NCBI RefSeq assembly: GCF_027923705.1
Contig: NZ_AP026442.1
Span: 1,860,001 to 1,924,000, forward strand
Reading direction: 5' to 3'
DNA: 64,000 bases
From: Cellulomonas sp. NTE-D12
GTDB taxonomy: Bacteria; Actinomycetota; Actinomycetes; Actinomycetales; Cellulomonadaceae
In this document: positions 7,678 to 17,355 of the stretch, piece by piece
How positions within the stretch are numbered: the first letter of the stretch is position 1
Layout of the letters: each line of letters opens with the position of its first letter
Program-made: the position numbers and the translations under genes
The notes under the pieces: generated by a model
Seen by the model: the letters and a program-made list of their open reading frames with translations, nothing else
What the model was told of the DNA's origin: nothing
The model's database searches: none

Positions 7678-9347
7678 CGGGGCCGCTCCGCGTCGACCAG
7701 ACCCGTGCGGGCGGCGGCGATCATCCGGTCGGCCGCCCGTGCGGCCAGCGACATGATCGTCAGCGCCGGGTTGGCGGACCCCTGCGTCGGCAGCACGCTG
7801 CCGTCGGTGACGTAGAGGTTCGGCACCGCGAAGCTGCGCAGGTCGGCATCGACCACACCGTCCTCCGGCCGACGGGCCATCCGGGCGCCGCCGACCAGGT
7901 GGGCGTACCGCTGGACGGTCATCACCTCCTGCGCGCCGGCCGCCTGCAGGATCGTCTCCATGGACGCCTGCGCGGCGGCCATCAGCTGCCGGTCGTTGTC
8001 GCACCTGCTGTAGGAGAAGTGCGCGACCGGCAGCCCGTGCCGGTCCTTCTCGTCGGCCAGGGTGACCCGGTTGTCCGGCTGCGGGAGGAACTCGCACAGC
8101 GCACCCAGGGTCGACCAGTGGATGTAGTCGCGCATGTACTCGCGCAGCACCTCGCCCCAGTGGCCCTGCGCCGTGACGTGCTCGGACCAGGTGATCGGCA
8201 ACGGGCTGACCGTCTGGATCGACCACCCGCGTCTGTACGGCTTCGTCGGATCCGTCTCGTAGAAGGCCTCGCTGGAGACCTCCGGCGGCGGCGCCTTGTA
8301 CATGCGGACCTCGGAGTCGAACCGGCCCGCCGTCTGCGGCGCGCCCTGCACCATCAGGTACCGGCCCACCTGGTCGTAGTCGTTGCACAGGCCGTCGGGG
8401 AAGCGCCGGCTCGCGGAGAGCAGCAGCAGGCGCGGCGTCTCGATGCTGTACCCCGCGACGGCCACGGCGCGGGCCCGCTGCCGGTGCTCGAGCCCGTCGT
8501 GGAGGTAGGTGACGCCCGTGGCCAGGCCCGTGGCGTCGTCGACCAGGATCTTCGACACGTGGCACCTGGCCCGGATCTCGGCGCCGTGCGCGAGGGCGTC
8601 CGGCACGTGCGTGATCAGGGGGCTCGCCTTGGCGTCGACCTTGCAGCCCTGCAGGCAGAAGCCGCGGTAGATGCAGTGCGGCCGGTTGCCGAACCGCCCG
8701 TTGGTGATGGCGACGGGTCCGACGCGCGCCTCGATCCCGGCGGCGGCGGCGCCGCGCAGGAACACGTCGCCGTTCCCGCCGACCGGGTGAGCGTGGTGCG
8801 GGTACTCGTGCGGGTCGCCCCACGGCCACGGCTGGCCGGCGACCGGCAGCTCCTGCTCGATCTGCTCGTAGTACGGGCGTAGGTCGCTGTACGCGATGGG
8901 CCAGTCGGCGCCGACGCCGTCGGCGGTCCTGGTCCGGAAGTCCGACGGGTGGAACCGCGGCACGTAGCCGGCGAAGTGGACCATCGAGCCGCCCACGCCG
9001 CGCCCGGAGTTGTTGCTGCCGAGCGGCACCGGGTCGGTCCCACCGATCTGCCGGGGTTCCGTCCAGTACAACCGGTGCGAGCCGCGCTCGTCGCTGACCC
9101 AGTCCCGGTCAGGGTCCCAGAACGGTCCGGCGTCGAGGCACACGACCTTCCAACCGGCCCGGGCCAGGCGCTGCGTCAGAACCGAGCCTCCGGCGCCCGC
9201 GCCGATCACGACGAGGTCCACCTCGTCGTCCTCCGCGTACCGGCGCATGTCGTCCCGCAGCCGGTGCTGCGTGCGGTCGCCGTCGTTCGGCAGCAGCCAC
9301 GCCGAGTCGTTGCGGGCCCGGATGCCGGCGTAGTCCGGGCCCCTCAC
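7674..9347 (-). CDS. GMC-family FAD oxidoreductase (gluconate 2-dehydrogenase large-subunit type)
   Basis: A 557-residue flavoprotein. It has the ADP-binding motif VVIGAGAGGSVLTQRLA near residue 47, the GRGVGGSMVHFAGYVPRFHP segment typical of membrane-linked sugar/gluconate dehydrogenases, a Cys cluster (CIYRGFCLQGC), and the C-terminal PTQGSANPALTIMSLA motif with the catalytic His in AHLVGGARM. The GTG start at 9347 overlaps the upstream small-subunit gene by 4 bp. It is inferred to oxidise a sugar or sugar acid and pass electrons to the respiratory chain; no cytochrome c subunit gene is present nearby. Confidence 0.9.
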   Translation of the reverse strand: MRGPDYAGIRARNDSAWLLPNDGDRTQHRLRDDMRRYAEDDEVDLVVIGAGAGGSVLTQRLARAGWKVVCLDAGPFWDPDRDWVSDERGSHRLYWTEPRQIGGTDPVPLGSNNSGRGVGGSMVHFAGYVPRFHPSDFRTRTADGVGADWPIAYSDLRPYYEQIEQELPVAGQPWPWGDPHEYPHHAHPVGGNGDVFLRGAAAAGIEARVGPVAITNGRFGNRPHCIYRGFCLQGCKVDAKASPLITHVPDALAHGAEIRARCHVSKILVDDATGLATGVTYLHDGLEHRQRARAVAVAGYSIETPRLLLLSASRRFPDGLCNDYDQVGRYLMVQGAPQTAGRFDSEVRMYKAPPPEVSSEAFYETDPTKPYRRGWSIQTVSPLPITWSEHVTAQGHWGEVLREYMRDYIHWSTLGALCEFLPQPDNRVTLADEKDRHGLPVAHFSYSRCDNDRQLMAAAQASMETILQAAGAQEVMTVQRYAHLVGGARMARRPEDGVVDADLRSFAVPNLYVTDGSVLPTQGSANPALTIMSLAARAADRMIAAARTGLVDAERPR

Positions 9348-10105
9348 GACGCCGACCCGCCGGCCGGCTCGTCGTCACCGGACCGTTCGTCGTGACCGAG
9401 CTGCCGGCGCACCAGGTCGGCGTGCCGTGCCCGGGCGCGCTCGACGCGCTCGGCGAAGGGCACCGGGTCGCGGTCGAAGCTGTCGGCCACCTCGAACGGC
9501 TCCCGAGCGTCGACACCGCGGTTCTTGTAGCCGCGCGGGTAGGCCGGTCCGGGGAAGCCCATCTCGTTCCAGGCCCACGGGTGGGAGTAGAAGGCGGTGC
9601 AGCCGTACCGGGTCCACAGGCTCCAGACGTGCTCGGCCTTGAGGCCCCGCCACGGCGAACCGTCCGCGCCGAGCTGCTGCACCTGGTGCAGCAGGGCGGC
9701 CTGGTCCTCGCGCGCAAGCTGGGCGAAGGGCTGCCCTGCGAGGTCGGCCGCGTCCTCGTCGAGCGCCGCCAGGCTGCGCCGCCAGGCGTCCCGGTCGCGG
9801 GGCATGTCGTCGTAGTGCCAGCCGTCGGTCTCGTCGGCCGCCAGACGTGCGTCGATCAGCGCCACCACCGGCACGCGGGGCTCGGAGTCCTGCCCCAGGA
9901 GGAGGTCCATCAGCGCGACGGCGCAGGCGTTCTCCGCGAGGGAGAAGAAGGACAGCTCCACCGGCGGCGCCAGGCGAGCCAGCACGACCCCCGCGGTCAC
10001 CGTGTCCCACCGGTGCACCTCGTCGAGCACGTCGAAGCCCGGGAACCGGCCCCGGCCCTGCGGCGTCTGCGCGTGCTGGTCGGGCGCCCGGTACGGCCCC
10101 GTCAT
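9344..10105 (-). CDS. Gluconate 2-dehydrogenase subunit 3 family protein
   Basis: A 253-residue protein with a conserved tyrosine/histidine-rich core (TRYGCTAFYSHPWAWNEMGFPG) characteristic of the gluconate dehydrogenase subunit 3 family, which assists assembly or translocation of the GMC flavoprotein. No twin-arginine signal is visible at this N-terminus. The gene overlaps the large subunit gene by 4 bp and the upstream membrane protein gene by 4 bp, indicating tight co-translation. Confidence 0.82.
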   Translation of the reverse strand: MTGPYRAPDQHAQTPQGRGRFPGFDVLDEVHRWDTVTAGVVLARLAPPVELSFFSLAENACAVALMDLLLGQDSEPRVPVVALIDARLAADETDGWHYDDMPRDRDAWRRSLAALDEDAADLAGQPFAQLAREDQAALLHQVQQLGADGSPWRGLKAEHVWSLWTRYGCTAFYSHPWAWNEMGFPGPAYPRGYKNRGVDAREPFEVADSFDRDPVPFAERVERARARHADLVRRQLGHDERSGDDEPAGGSAS

Positions 10106-10590
10106 GCGCGGTCCTCGCGCCGCAGGATCGCGGCGAGCAGGCCCATGCCGCCGACCAGGCTGGCGAGCAGAGGCGCGAACAGGGGCGGCCCCATCTCGAT
10201 GTTGTAGGACGCCATCTGCCAGCCGCCGGGCTTCTGCGCGATGCCCCGCCAGTGCAGGTAGGTGCCCTGCAGGCCGTTGACCACGATGGCCGCCGAGGCG
10301 AGGGGGAGCACCGTCTTGGCCGCGCGCTTGGAGAACACGCCGGCGACGGCGGCCGGGATCGCCGCCGGGAGGATCACCACCGGCCACCACATCATCTTGT
10401 TGCCGAAGCTCGCCGAGTCGTGCTCGGTGTAGATCTCTGCGGCTGTGATCGCGGCGCCGGCCGCCGTCAGCGCGGCCAGCGTCTGCTCGAACCGCCCGGT
10501 GCGGACGTCTGCCAGCATCCGGTCGAGGAGGTGCTCGGCGGCGGGCGCCGGGGCGGCGCTCCCGCGCCGGTGCGTGCTGCTGCGGCCCAT
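10102..10590 (-). CDS. Small membrane protein of the GMC dehydrogenase operon
   Basis: A 162-residue protein with a hydrophilic N-terminal 60 residues and three to four predicted membrane helices, including FGNKMMWWPVVILPAAIPAA and a C-terminal Gly/Leu-rich helix. The ATG at 10590 follows GGAGGT with 7-bp spacing. I recognise no named family. As first gene of the operon it may anchor the dehydrogenase in the membrane or link it to quinone, a role that the missing cytochrome subunit would otherwise fill; this is inference from context. Confidence 0.72.
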   Translation of the reverse strand: MGRSSTHRRGSAAPAPAAEHLLDRMLADVRTGRFEQTLAALTAAGAAITAAEIYTEHDSASFGNKMMWWPVVILPAAIPAAVAGVFSKRAAKTVLPLASAAIVVNGLQGTYLHWRGIAQKPGGWQMASYNIEMGPPLFAPLLASLVGGMGLLAAILRREDRA

Positions 10591-10674
10591 CCTGGGACCT
10601 CCGATCGGGCGTCGGGAACCCGTTCATCGTTGGTCGATGGCAAATGTCCTGCAACTCGGCGACCGCGCCGGAGC

Positions 10675-13392
10675 TCAGCTGACCCCGATCCTCATCACCT
10701 GGCCCAGGGCCCGGCGCCGCCCCACCTGCAGCGCAGACGCGGCCCCGGCTACCCCGGCGAGGACCGGCAGCAGCACCAGCACCCACGTCTGCGCGACGAG
10801 CGCGGGGTCCCCGCTCTGCCCTGTGACCAGGCGTAGGTCCAGCGGTCCGAGGCAGAACGCGCCGAGCGCGGTCCCGGTGGCGAGACCGCAGGCCGTGGCC
10901 AGCAGCGTCCACGGCAGCGCCTCCCCGACAGCGACCCGTCGTACCTGTCGGCTGTCCAGGCCCAGCACCCGCAGCACGGCGAGGGTCTGGTCACGGCGGG
11001 GGGCGTCGGCGGCCGTCGCCAGCACGACGACGAGCGCCGCGAGGCAGAGGAGCACCGGAACGGCGACCCGCAGGAGCAGCAGGAGGCCGGCCGTCAGCGG
11101 CTCGTGCCGCCGCTCGTCGAGCCAGGCACCGCGACCCGTGACCGCCGCGGCATCCACGCCGGACCTCGCGACCGCCGCCTCGGCACCCGGACCGACCGCC
11201 CACAGCACATCGGCGTCGACCTGCCCGCCGGCGACGGCGGAGAGCGCCGCGCGGTCGACCACCACGAGGCTCGCCCACAGGCCGGTGCCGGCCAGCGCCG
11301 AGCTGAGCGCCGGGGCAGGTCCGACGGCACGCAGCGGGACCGTCTGACCGTTCCACAGCAACGACGGGCTGGAACGGCCGTCGCGCAGCGTCGCGGCCGC
11401 CAGCACCGGCAGCTGCCGCCCGGTGGGTCCGCCCGCCGGGTCACCGAGGGCCGCCATCGCCGGCGGCTCGGGGAGGGGAGTCGCAGCCAGCAGACAGCTG
11501 TACGCCTGGGAGTCGACCGCGAGGACGTCCACCCACTCGGTGCCGGCGACGCCGAACACCTGCACGTTCTGCTCGAGCCGTCCCAGGGCGACCGCGCGGA
11601 CGCCCGCGGCGCCGTCGAGCTGCGTGGCCAGCGCGTCGAGCGGGTGGTCCCCGTCGGTGCGGACCAGGACGTCGGCTCCGACCGAGTCCCAGGAGCCCTG
11701 GGTCTCGCCGGCCGTCACGGTGGCGCCGACCACCGCGCCGAACGCGGTGAGCGCGGTGCACAGCGTGAGCGCCACGAAGGGCGCCGCACCGCCTGCCGCG
11801 GCTCCGCCGGCCGACGCCAGCATGGGTCCGGCGCGCCGGAGCCGCGCGGTGACCGGGACCGCGACACCGTGCAACGCGACGAGCACGCGCGCCCCGACGA
11901 TCCCGGCGGCCACCGCCCCCAGTGCCGGTCCCAGGACGAGCAGCAGGTCGGCACCGGTCGGGTCGACGGGCAGCCCGCGCCGGCGCAGCGTGACCAGCGC
12001 CGCGCCGGCGACCACCAGGAGCGCCGTCTGGGCCGCCGCGACGCGTAGTCGGCGGCTGCGCTCGCCCAGGTCGTCGATCTCCGCACGACGCGACGGTCGA
12101 CCGCGGACCGTCAGCACCCCGAGGACCGGCGCCGTCGCGACCGCCAGCACGAGGACGGGCAGCAGCCATGCCCACGACGGTGGCCCGGGCACGAGCAGGC
12201 GCCCCGTGACGAGCCCCGTGGAGCCGGCGAGCACGCAGAGCGCCGCCTGCTCCAGCGCCAGGCCGAGAGCCGTCGAGCCGAGGGAGGCGCCGCGGGCACG
12301 CTGCCGGCGAAGGACGGCGGCACGGCGACGGACCAGCAGCCACGAGCCGAGGGCCAGCACCCCGATCGACGCGGCCAGCACGCCCACGAGCAGGACGGAC
12401 GCCTGGGCACCGGCCGCCAGCACCCGCGCCTGGACCCGTCGGGCGACCTGGTCGAGCTGCGTCCAGACTGTCGGCCGCGGCCCTGCCAGGCCCAGGTCGG
12501 TCGGAGCCGCCTGCAGCGCCGAGACGGCGCGCGCCACGGCGCCGAGGTCGGCGAACCGCAGCGCCTGCGCCTGCACGGGGAACGTGATGACGCGGCTCAC
12601 CGCCTGCGGATCGAGCGCCAGACGCACGTCCGGCACCGAGTCCGCCGACAGGAGCGCGCCGAGGGTGACGGTCCGTCCCGCACCCGCTCCCCGCACGGAG
12701 GGCTGCAGGATCCCGGGGATCCGGGTCCACAGCGCGTCGCCCGGGTCCCGCGCCTGGAAGACGCCACTGACCGTGAGCTGGACGCTCAGACCGTCGGGCG
12801 CGCTGGCGGTGAGGCGGTCACCGGGATGTGCTCCGGTCAGGGCCGCCACGGGTGCGGAGAGCCCCACCTCCACCGGCCAGGGCTGGCCCTGCGAGATGTC
12901 ACCGCCGGTGGACGCGCCCGGTGGCCGCCCCTCGACCCAGTCGACACCGCCGAACCCGTCGCGCCACAGGTAGGCGAGCCGCAGCCCGGCCGGGCCGGCC
13001 GGCGTCGCCTCCGCGAGCTCGGTGGTGCTGATCTCCGCCGACGGTGGACCCAGGACGTTCCCCAGCGGCCGCGGGAGCGCGCCGCGGACGTGCCCGGCGT
13101 CCTCGGTCAGCCGGCCCGCCGTGCCGGGGTCGCGGACGGCCTCGACGACGTGCTGGTCGAACGGTGCCGACACGGTCATCCCGGCCGACGGCTCGGCGGC
13201 GACGGCGACCTGCACCGCGTGGTCCGCCACGCGCCGGAGCTCACGAGGGGCGGCGTCGGCGAGGACGACGGCCAGCAGCAGCACGACGGCGAGGACGGCG
13301 AGCGGCCAGGCGTCCTGCGCCGCCCGGCGTCCCAGACCGGCGAGGCCGCCTCCCGTCCAGGTGCTCCACTCCCGCCTCCCGCGGGACGTCAC
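10675..13392 (-). CDS. FtsX-like ABC transporter permease 2
   Basis: A 905-residue permease with an N-terminal membrane helix, a large extracytoplasmic domain (about residues 60-320), a central block of helices and a second extracytoplasmic loop, then a C-terminal FtsX-type helix bundle. This doubled MacB/FtsX layout occurs in lipoprotein-release and macrolide-export-like transporters. The GTG at 13392 overlaps the upstream permease stop by 4 bp. It belongs with the two ATPases and the other permease as one complex; transported substrate is unknown, possibly a lipid, peptide or cell-envelope component. Confidence 0.85.
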   Translation of the reverse strand: MTSRGRREWSTWTGGGLAGLGRRAAQDAWPLAVLAVVLLLAVVLADAAPRELRRVADHAVQVAVAAEPSAGMTVSAPFDQHVVEAVRDPGTAGRLTEDAGHVRGALPRPLGNVLGPPSAEISTTELAEATPAGPAGLRLAYLWRDGFGGVDWVEGRPPGASTGGDISQGQPWPVEVGLSAPVAALTGAHPGDRLTASAPDGLSVQLTVSGVFQARDPGDALWTRIPGILQPSVRGAGAGRTVTLGALLSADSVPDVRLALDPQAVSRVITFPVQAQALRFADLGAVARAVSALQAAPTDLGLAGPRPTVWTQLDQVARRVQARVLAAGAQASVLLVGVLAASIGVLALGSWLLVRRRAAVLRRQRARGASLGSTALGLALEQAALCVLAGSTGLVTGRLLVPGPPSWAWLLPVLVLAVATAPVLGVLTVRGRPSRRAEIDDLGERSRRLRVAAAQTALLVVAGAALVTLRRRGLPVDPTGADLLLVLGPALGAVAAGIVGARVLVALHGVAVPVTARLRRAGPMLASAGGAAAGGAAPFVALTLCTALTAFGAVVGATVTAGETQGSWDSVGADVLVRTDGDHPLDALATQLDGAAGVRAVALGRLEQNVQVFGVAGTEWVDVLAVDSQAYSCLLAATPLPEPPAMAALGDPAGGPTGRQLPVLAAATLRDGRSSPSLLWNGQTVPLRAVGPAPALSSALAGTGLWASLVVVDRAALSAVAGGQVDADVLWAVGPGAEAAVARSGVDAAAVTGRGAWLDERRHEPLTAGLLLLLRVAVPVLLCLAALVVVLATAADAPRRDQTLAVLRVLGLDSRQVRRVAVGEALPWTLLATACGLATGTALGAFCLGPLDLRLVTGQSGDPALVAQTWVLVLLPVLAGVAGAASALQVGRRRALGQVMRIGVS

Positions 13393-16300
13393 GGCTGCAC
13401 GTCCATCCGCAGATGGGTGGCGCTGGCGCGCCGCACCGCAGCCCGGGCGACGGGTACCGCCACCCCCGTGGAGCCGACGACGAGCAGCCCGACGAGGACC
13501 GCGAGCGACGTCCACGGCCAGACGACCAGCGCGTCGGGCACCGGACGACCGCCGCTGCTGGAGACCACGAGCAGCGGGCCGAGCGCGCGGCTCACTCCGG
13601 CTCCCAGCAGGGCGCCCGCGCCGACGGCCACCAGGCACACCGCGGCGTGCTGGGCGAGGAAGGTGGCGCGGACGGCCCGCCGGGACATCCCGAGCCCCAG
13701 CAGGCGAGCGACCTCGAGGTTCCGCGCGCCGATCATCGAGGCGACGTGCGCGGCCGTCCCCGACAGGGCGAGCACGCACGCGGCCGCCACCAGGGTCCAC
13801 ATCGCCGCGACGAACGCGATCCGTAGCGGTCCGTCACGCAGCTGCGCGACGAGGCCGTCACGCGCGGTGGGCTGTCCGAGGCCCGCCGCCCTGACCGCGG
13901 TGGCGGCCGCCGACGGGTCGGACACACCGTCGACCCACCAGCGGTCGGTCAGCGGTTCGAGATCGTGCAGCGCCAGCAGCGCGCGGCCGAGGGTCGTCCG
14001 GTCCACGAGCACCGCGCGGGTCCCCACGGCGGACGGCACGTACGGGACCACCCCGACGACGCGGGCGTCGAGCACGGCCTCGTCGACCATGAGGGACAGT
14101 CGGCCGCCCGGACCCACGCCGAGCTCGTCGGCCAGCGCCCTGCTGACCACCGCCGGCACCTCCTCGGCAGGTTCGCCCGCCACCAGCAGCAGGCTCCCGC
14201 TCGTGTACAGCAGACCGGTGAGCGACACCGACGCCGTGGCGGCGACCGTGGCTCCGTCCGCACCGTCGGGCTCGCTGACCTCGGCCCCGCGGGTGATCTG
14301 CCAGCCGTTCGGGGGCGACGCGCCGAACCAGGGCGCCGACGTCCCGGCTGGCACCGTCGCACCCCGGAGCACGACGGAGACCGTCAAGGTCGTCGTCTGG
14401 TCGAAGCCGCCGGGCGGTGCCGCACCCGGACCGAGGGCCAGCGCGAGGTCGAGGGCGGTCACCTGGAGCTGCTCGGCCGCCGGCAGCCCGCCGGCACCGC
14501 CGAGGGGCACGTCCACCCGGTGCGGCTGCCCGTCCAGCGGGACCTGAGCGCCCGGGCGGACGGCCTGGCCGCCCCACCGGTCCCGCACGACCAGGGACGG
14601 TGTGACCAGCACGGGCGTCCCGTCGGCCGTGGTCCCGGTGATCTCCAGCGCTGCCGGGGCGTCGCCGGGCAGCAGAGGTCCGGCGGGTCGTGCGGTCGCG
14701 AGGCGTGCGGTGACGTCGTCCCAGGTGGTGCCGCGCGGCGGGGGTGCGGCACCGAAGCCGCGCCGGACGTCGGTCGCGACGAGCTGCGGCGCGGACCCGG
14801 TGGCGTCGAGGCCGAGGTGGGTGCCGAGGGCGACGGGCCGCTGGGCCACCGCCATCGGGACACCGCCGGTGGCGGCCGCCAGCGCGGGACCCTCGTCGCC
14901 GGCGGCGACGTCGCCCGGGTCGATCTGCAGCTGCATGCCGACCTGGGCATCGGCCTGAGCCGCCTGGGACCGTTCCCACGTCGTCGCGAAGGTCAGTCCG
15001 AACGTCCCACCGGCGGTCGCGAGCACCAGCAGGAAGGCGCCCGCCGTGGAGTGGTGCCGGCGAGCCACCTCCCAGCCGGCGAGCGGCAGCACCAGCCGTC
15101 GCGACCGCGAGGCGTGCAGCTCGGCCAGCCGGGCCACCCACGGGAGCAGCCGCAGGGCCACGACGGCTCCGCCCACCAGGCACAGCACCGGGGCCGCCAC
15201 CAGCACGGGGTCGACCGCGCTGCCGTTCGCCACACCGTGCGCGCGCAGCTGCAGGTACCCGACCACCCCGAGGCCCACCAGGATCACGTCCACGCCGGAC
15301 CGCGCCACCAGCCCCACCCGTGAACGCCGTCGGGGAGGCCGCGTCGCACGGAGCGAACCGACCACCAGCAGCCCGCACAGCGCCACCGCCGCGCTCACGG
15401 CCGTCACGACCAGCGTCGCCGTGACACCGGTCGCGGCCGACAGCCCCGCGTCCGCCAGCCGGGGGACCGCCGCCAACGACCGGTACGCGGTGACCGAGAG
15501 CGGGACGGCGGCACCGCCCGCCACCGCCGCCAACCCCAGGGCCTCGACCGTCGCCCGTGCCGCGAGCTGGCTCCCCGCGGCGCCACGTGCGCGCAGCAGC
15601 ACCGTCTCGCCGGCCCGGCGGTCGGCCAGGAGCCGCCCCGCCAGACCGAGGGCGGTGACCCCGAGCGCGGCGGCCAGCAGAGCCGCCACCAGCACCTCCG
15701 AGTCGGTGACCCCCAGCTGCTGCCGCATCCGCCGCAGCACGTCGGGGTAGTCGTCGGTCAGCGCCAGGGCCTGGGCCCGGGCACCGAGGCCCTGCTCGAG
15801 CGCCGTCCGCAGCCCCCCGAGACCGCCGCGCGCCACGGAGATGCCGGTCACCGTCGCGCCGTGCAGGTCGGGCGTCGTCACCACGTGGAAGCGGGCGACG
15901 GGGGAGTGCCCGACCAGGGTGCCAGGCGCGACCACCAGCGGACCGTAGGTCGGCAGACTGGCACCCCGCGGTGCGTACCCGGCCGCGCCCAGCGGGTCCC
16001 GGTCCCACGTCCGGTCCCCGCGCCGCGGCGTGAACGTCCCGACCACCTGCACGGTCAGCGGGTCGGCCGGCGCCTCGCCCAGGTGCTGCGGCGCCCCGGC
16101 CAGCACCACCGTCGAGCCCGGCGCCACGCCGAGCAGCCGCGCTGTGGAGTCGAGCAGGGCGACCTGCGTGAGCGAGGTGCCGTGCGCGGGCCACGTGCCG
16201 GCGGTCAGCACGGCGTGCTCCGTCAGGTCGTCGCCCTCGAGCAGGTAGGTCGCACGCAGGTCGCCGTCCGGCATGGGGGCCAGGTACCGCGGGGTGGACG

Positions 16301-16679
16301 TGGCCCACACCGACGTGCTCGTGGGGAACGGACGGAACGCCGCGGTCGTGGCCGCCGACACCTGGGCCAGCGCCGCGGCCACCACGTCCGGCTGCGTCGC
16401 GTCGTCCGCCATCGTGACGGCCGCGGTCACGGCGACGGAGGCGGGAGCTGTGCTGCGGACGGCGGCCTCCAGCGCCTGGTCCTGCGCGGCGGTCAGCAGC
16501 AGCGAGCACAGCCCCACGAGCGTCGCTCCGGCCACGGCCAGTGCGGTGACCCAGGTCAGCAGGCCCGCCTGGGCCCGGGCGCGTCGCAGCAGCAGGAACG
16601 GCGTCCGCACGCGTCGGACCACCGTCAGGTCCCCAGCCGGTCCGGCCGGCGCACCGTGCCGGGACGGCCCTTCACGCAT
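13389..16679 (-). CDS. FtsX-like ABC transporter permease 1
   Basis: A 1096-residue permease, very long for the family, with the same architecture as its neighbour: N-terminal helix, a large extracytoplasmic region, internal helices, a second extracytoplasmic region and the C-terminal FtsX bundle containing ASMIGARNLEVARLLGLGMS. The ATG at 16679 overlaps the end of the ATPase gene by 8 bp. Such large paired permeases probably form a heterodimer that uses mechanotransmission to move or extract envelope substrates. The gene shows no frame damage. Confidence 0.85.
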   Translation of the reverse strand: MREGPSRHGAPAGPAGDLTVVRRVRTPFLLLRRARAQAGLLTWVTALAVAGATLVGLCSLLLTAAQDQALEAAVRSTAPASVAVTAAVTMADDATQPDVVAAALAQVSAATTAAFRPFPTSTSVWATSTPRYLAPMPDGDLRATYLLEGDDLTEHAVLTAGTWPAHGTSLTQVALLDSTARLLGVAPGSTVVLAGAPQHLGEAPADPLTVQVVGTFTPRRGDRTWDRDPLGAAGYAPRGASLPTYGPLVVAPGTLVGHSPVARFHVVTTPDLHGATVTGISVARGGLGGLRTALEQGLGARAQALALTDDYPDVLRRMRQQLGVTDSEVLVAALLAAALGVTALGLAGRLLADRRAGETVLLRARGAAGSQLAARATVEALGLAAVAGGAAVPLSVTAYRSLAAVPRLADAGLSAATGVTATLVVTAVSAAVALCGLLVVGSLRATRPPRRRSRVGLVARSGVDVILVGLGVVGYLQLRAHGVANGSAVDPVLVAAPVLCLVGGAVVALRLLPWVARLAELHASRSRRLVLPLAGWEVARRHHSTAGAFLLVLATAGGTFGLTFATTWERSQAAQADAQVGMQLQIDPGDVAAGDEGPALAAATGGVPMAVAQRPVALGTHLGLDATGSAPQLVATDVRRGFGAAPPPRGTTWDDVTARLATARPAGPLLPGDAPAALEITGTTADGTPVLVTPSLVVRDRWGGQAVRPGAQVPLDGQPHRVDVPLGGAGGLPAAEQLQVTALDLALALGPGAAPPGGFDQTTTLTVSVVLRGATVPAGTSAPWFGASPPNGWQITRGAEVSEPDGADGATVAATASVSLTGLLYTSGSLLLVAGEPAEEVPAVVSRALADELGVGPGGRLSLMVDEAVLDARVVGVVPYVPSAVGTRAVLVDRTTLGRALLALHDLEPLTDRWWVDGVSDPSAAATAVRAAGLGQPTARDGLVAQLRDGPLRIAFVAAMWTLVAAACVLALSGTAAHVASMIGARNLEVARLLGLGMSRRAVRATFLAQHAAVCLVAVGAGALLGAGVSRALGPLLVVSSSGGRPVPDALVVWPWTSLAVLVGLLVVGSTGVAVPVARAAVRRASATHLRMDVQP

Positions 16680-17355
16680 CGACGACCCGGCCGTCGACCA
16701 GTCGCACGGCGCGGTCGGCCAGGGCGATCATCACCGGGTCGTGCGTCGAGACGATCGCCGTCATGCCCTCTGCCTCGACCACGGCCCGGATCAGCGCCAT
16801 CACGGAGAGGCCCGTCTCGATGTCGAGCTGGCCCGTGGGCTCGTCCGCGATCAGCAGCCGCGGGGACACGGCTAGCGCGCGGGCGATCGCCACCCGCTGC
16901 TGCTGCCCGCCCGACAGCTCGGTGGGCCGTTGCGCGGCGTGGTCCGCGAGACCGACCAGCTGGAGGAGGAGCTGTACGCGGCGCTCCCGGTCGGCGACCG
17001 GCAGCCCGCGCAGCCGCAGCGGGACCCCGACGTTCTCGGCCGCGGTCAGCACCGGGATCAGGCCGAACGTCTGGAAGACGAAGGCGACGGTCTCTCGCCG
17101 CAACCGCACCAGCCCGGCTTCGTCGAGCCCCGTGACGTCCACCCCGCCGACGCTCACCGATCCCGCATCGGGTCTGTCGAGCCCGCCGACCAGGTTGAGC
17201 AGCGTCGTCTTGCCGGACCCGGAACGGCCGACCAGCGCCACCAGCTCGCCGGGCGCGACGTCGAACGACACGTCGTCCACCGCGTGCACGGCGTAGCGGC
17301 CCGCGCCGAACGTCCGACGCACGCCGCGCACCGCGACGGCAGCCCCGGTGGTCAC
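16672..17355 (-). CDS. ABC transporter ATP-binding protein (LolD/MacB type)
   Basis: A 227-residue ATPase with Walker A GRSGSGKTTLL, Q-loop FVFQTFGLIP, signature LSGGQQQRVAIARAL, Walker B LLIADEPTG and the switch His in STHD. It belongs to the family that pairs with FtsX-like permeases. The GTG start at 17355 overlaps the upstream ATPase by 4 bp and the gene ends inside the first permease gene, so all four genes are translationally coupled. Confidence 0.95.
   Translation of the reverse strand: MTTGAAVAVRGVRRTFGAGRYAVHAVDDVSFDVAPGELVALVGRSGSGKTTLLNLVGGLDRPDAGSVSVGGVDVTGLDEAGLVRLRRETVAFVFQTFGLIPVLTAAENVGVPLRLRGLPVADRERRVQLLLQLVGLADHAAQRPTELSGGQQQRVAIARALAVSPRLLIADEPTGQLDIETGLSVMALIRAVVEAEGMTAIVSTHDPVMIALADRAVRLVDGRVVDA

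Noticed and set aside
6592..8829. A single 745-residue enolase-family protein
   Set aside because: The extra N-terminal 380 residues are an out-of-frame reading of the GMC oxidoreductase gene; the real start is the ATG at 7677.
13858..16509. An 883-codon minus-strand frame inside the large permease gene
   Set aside because: Out-of-frame shadow that is Arg/Gly-rich without membrane helices, whereas the overlapping frame gives a proper FtsX-type permease.
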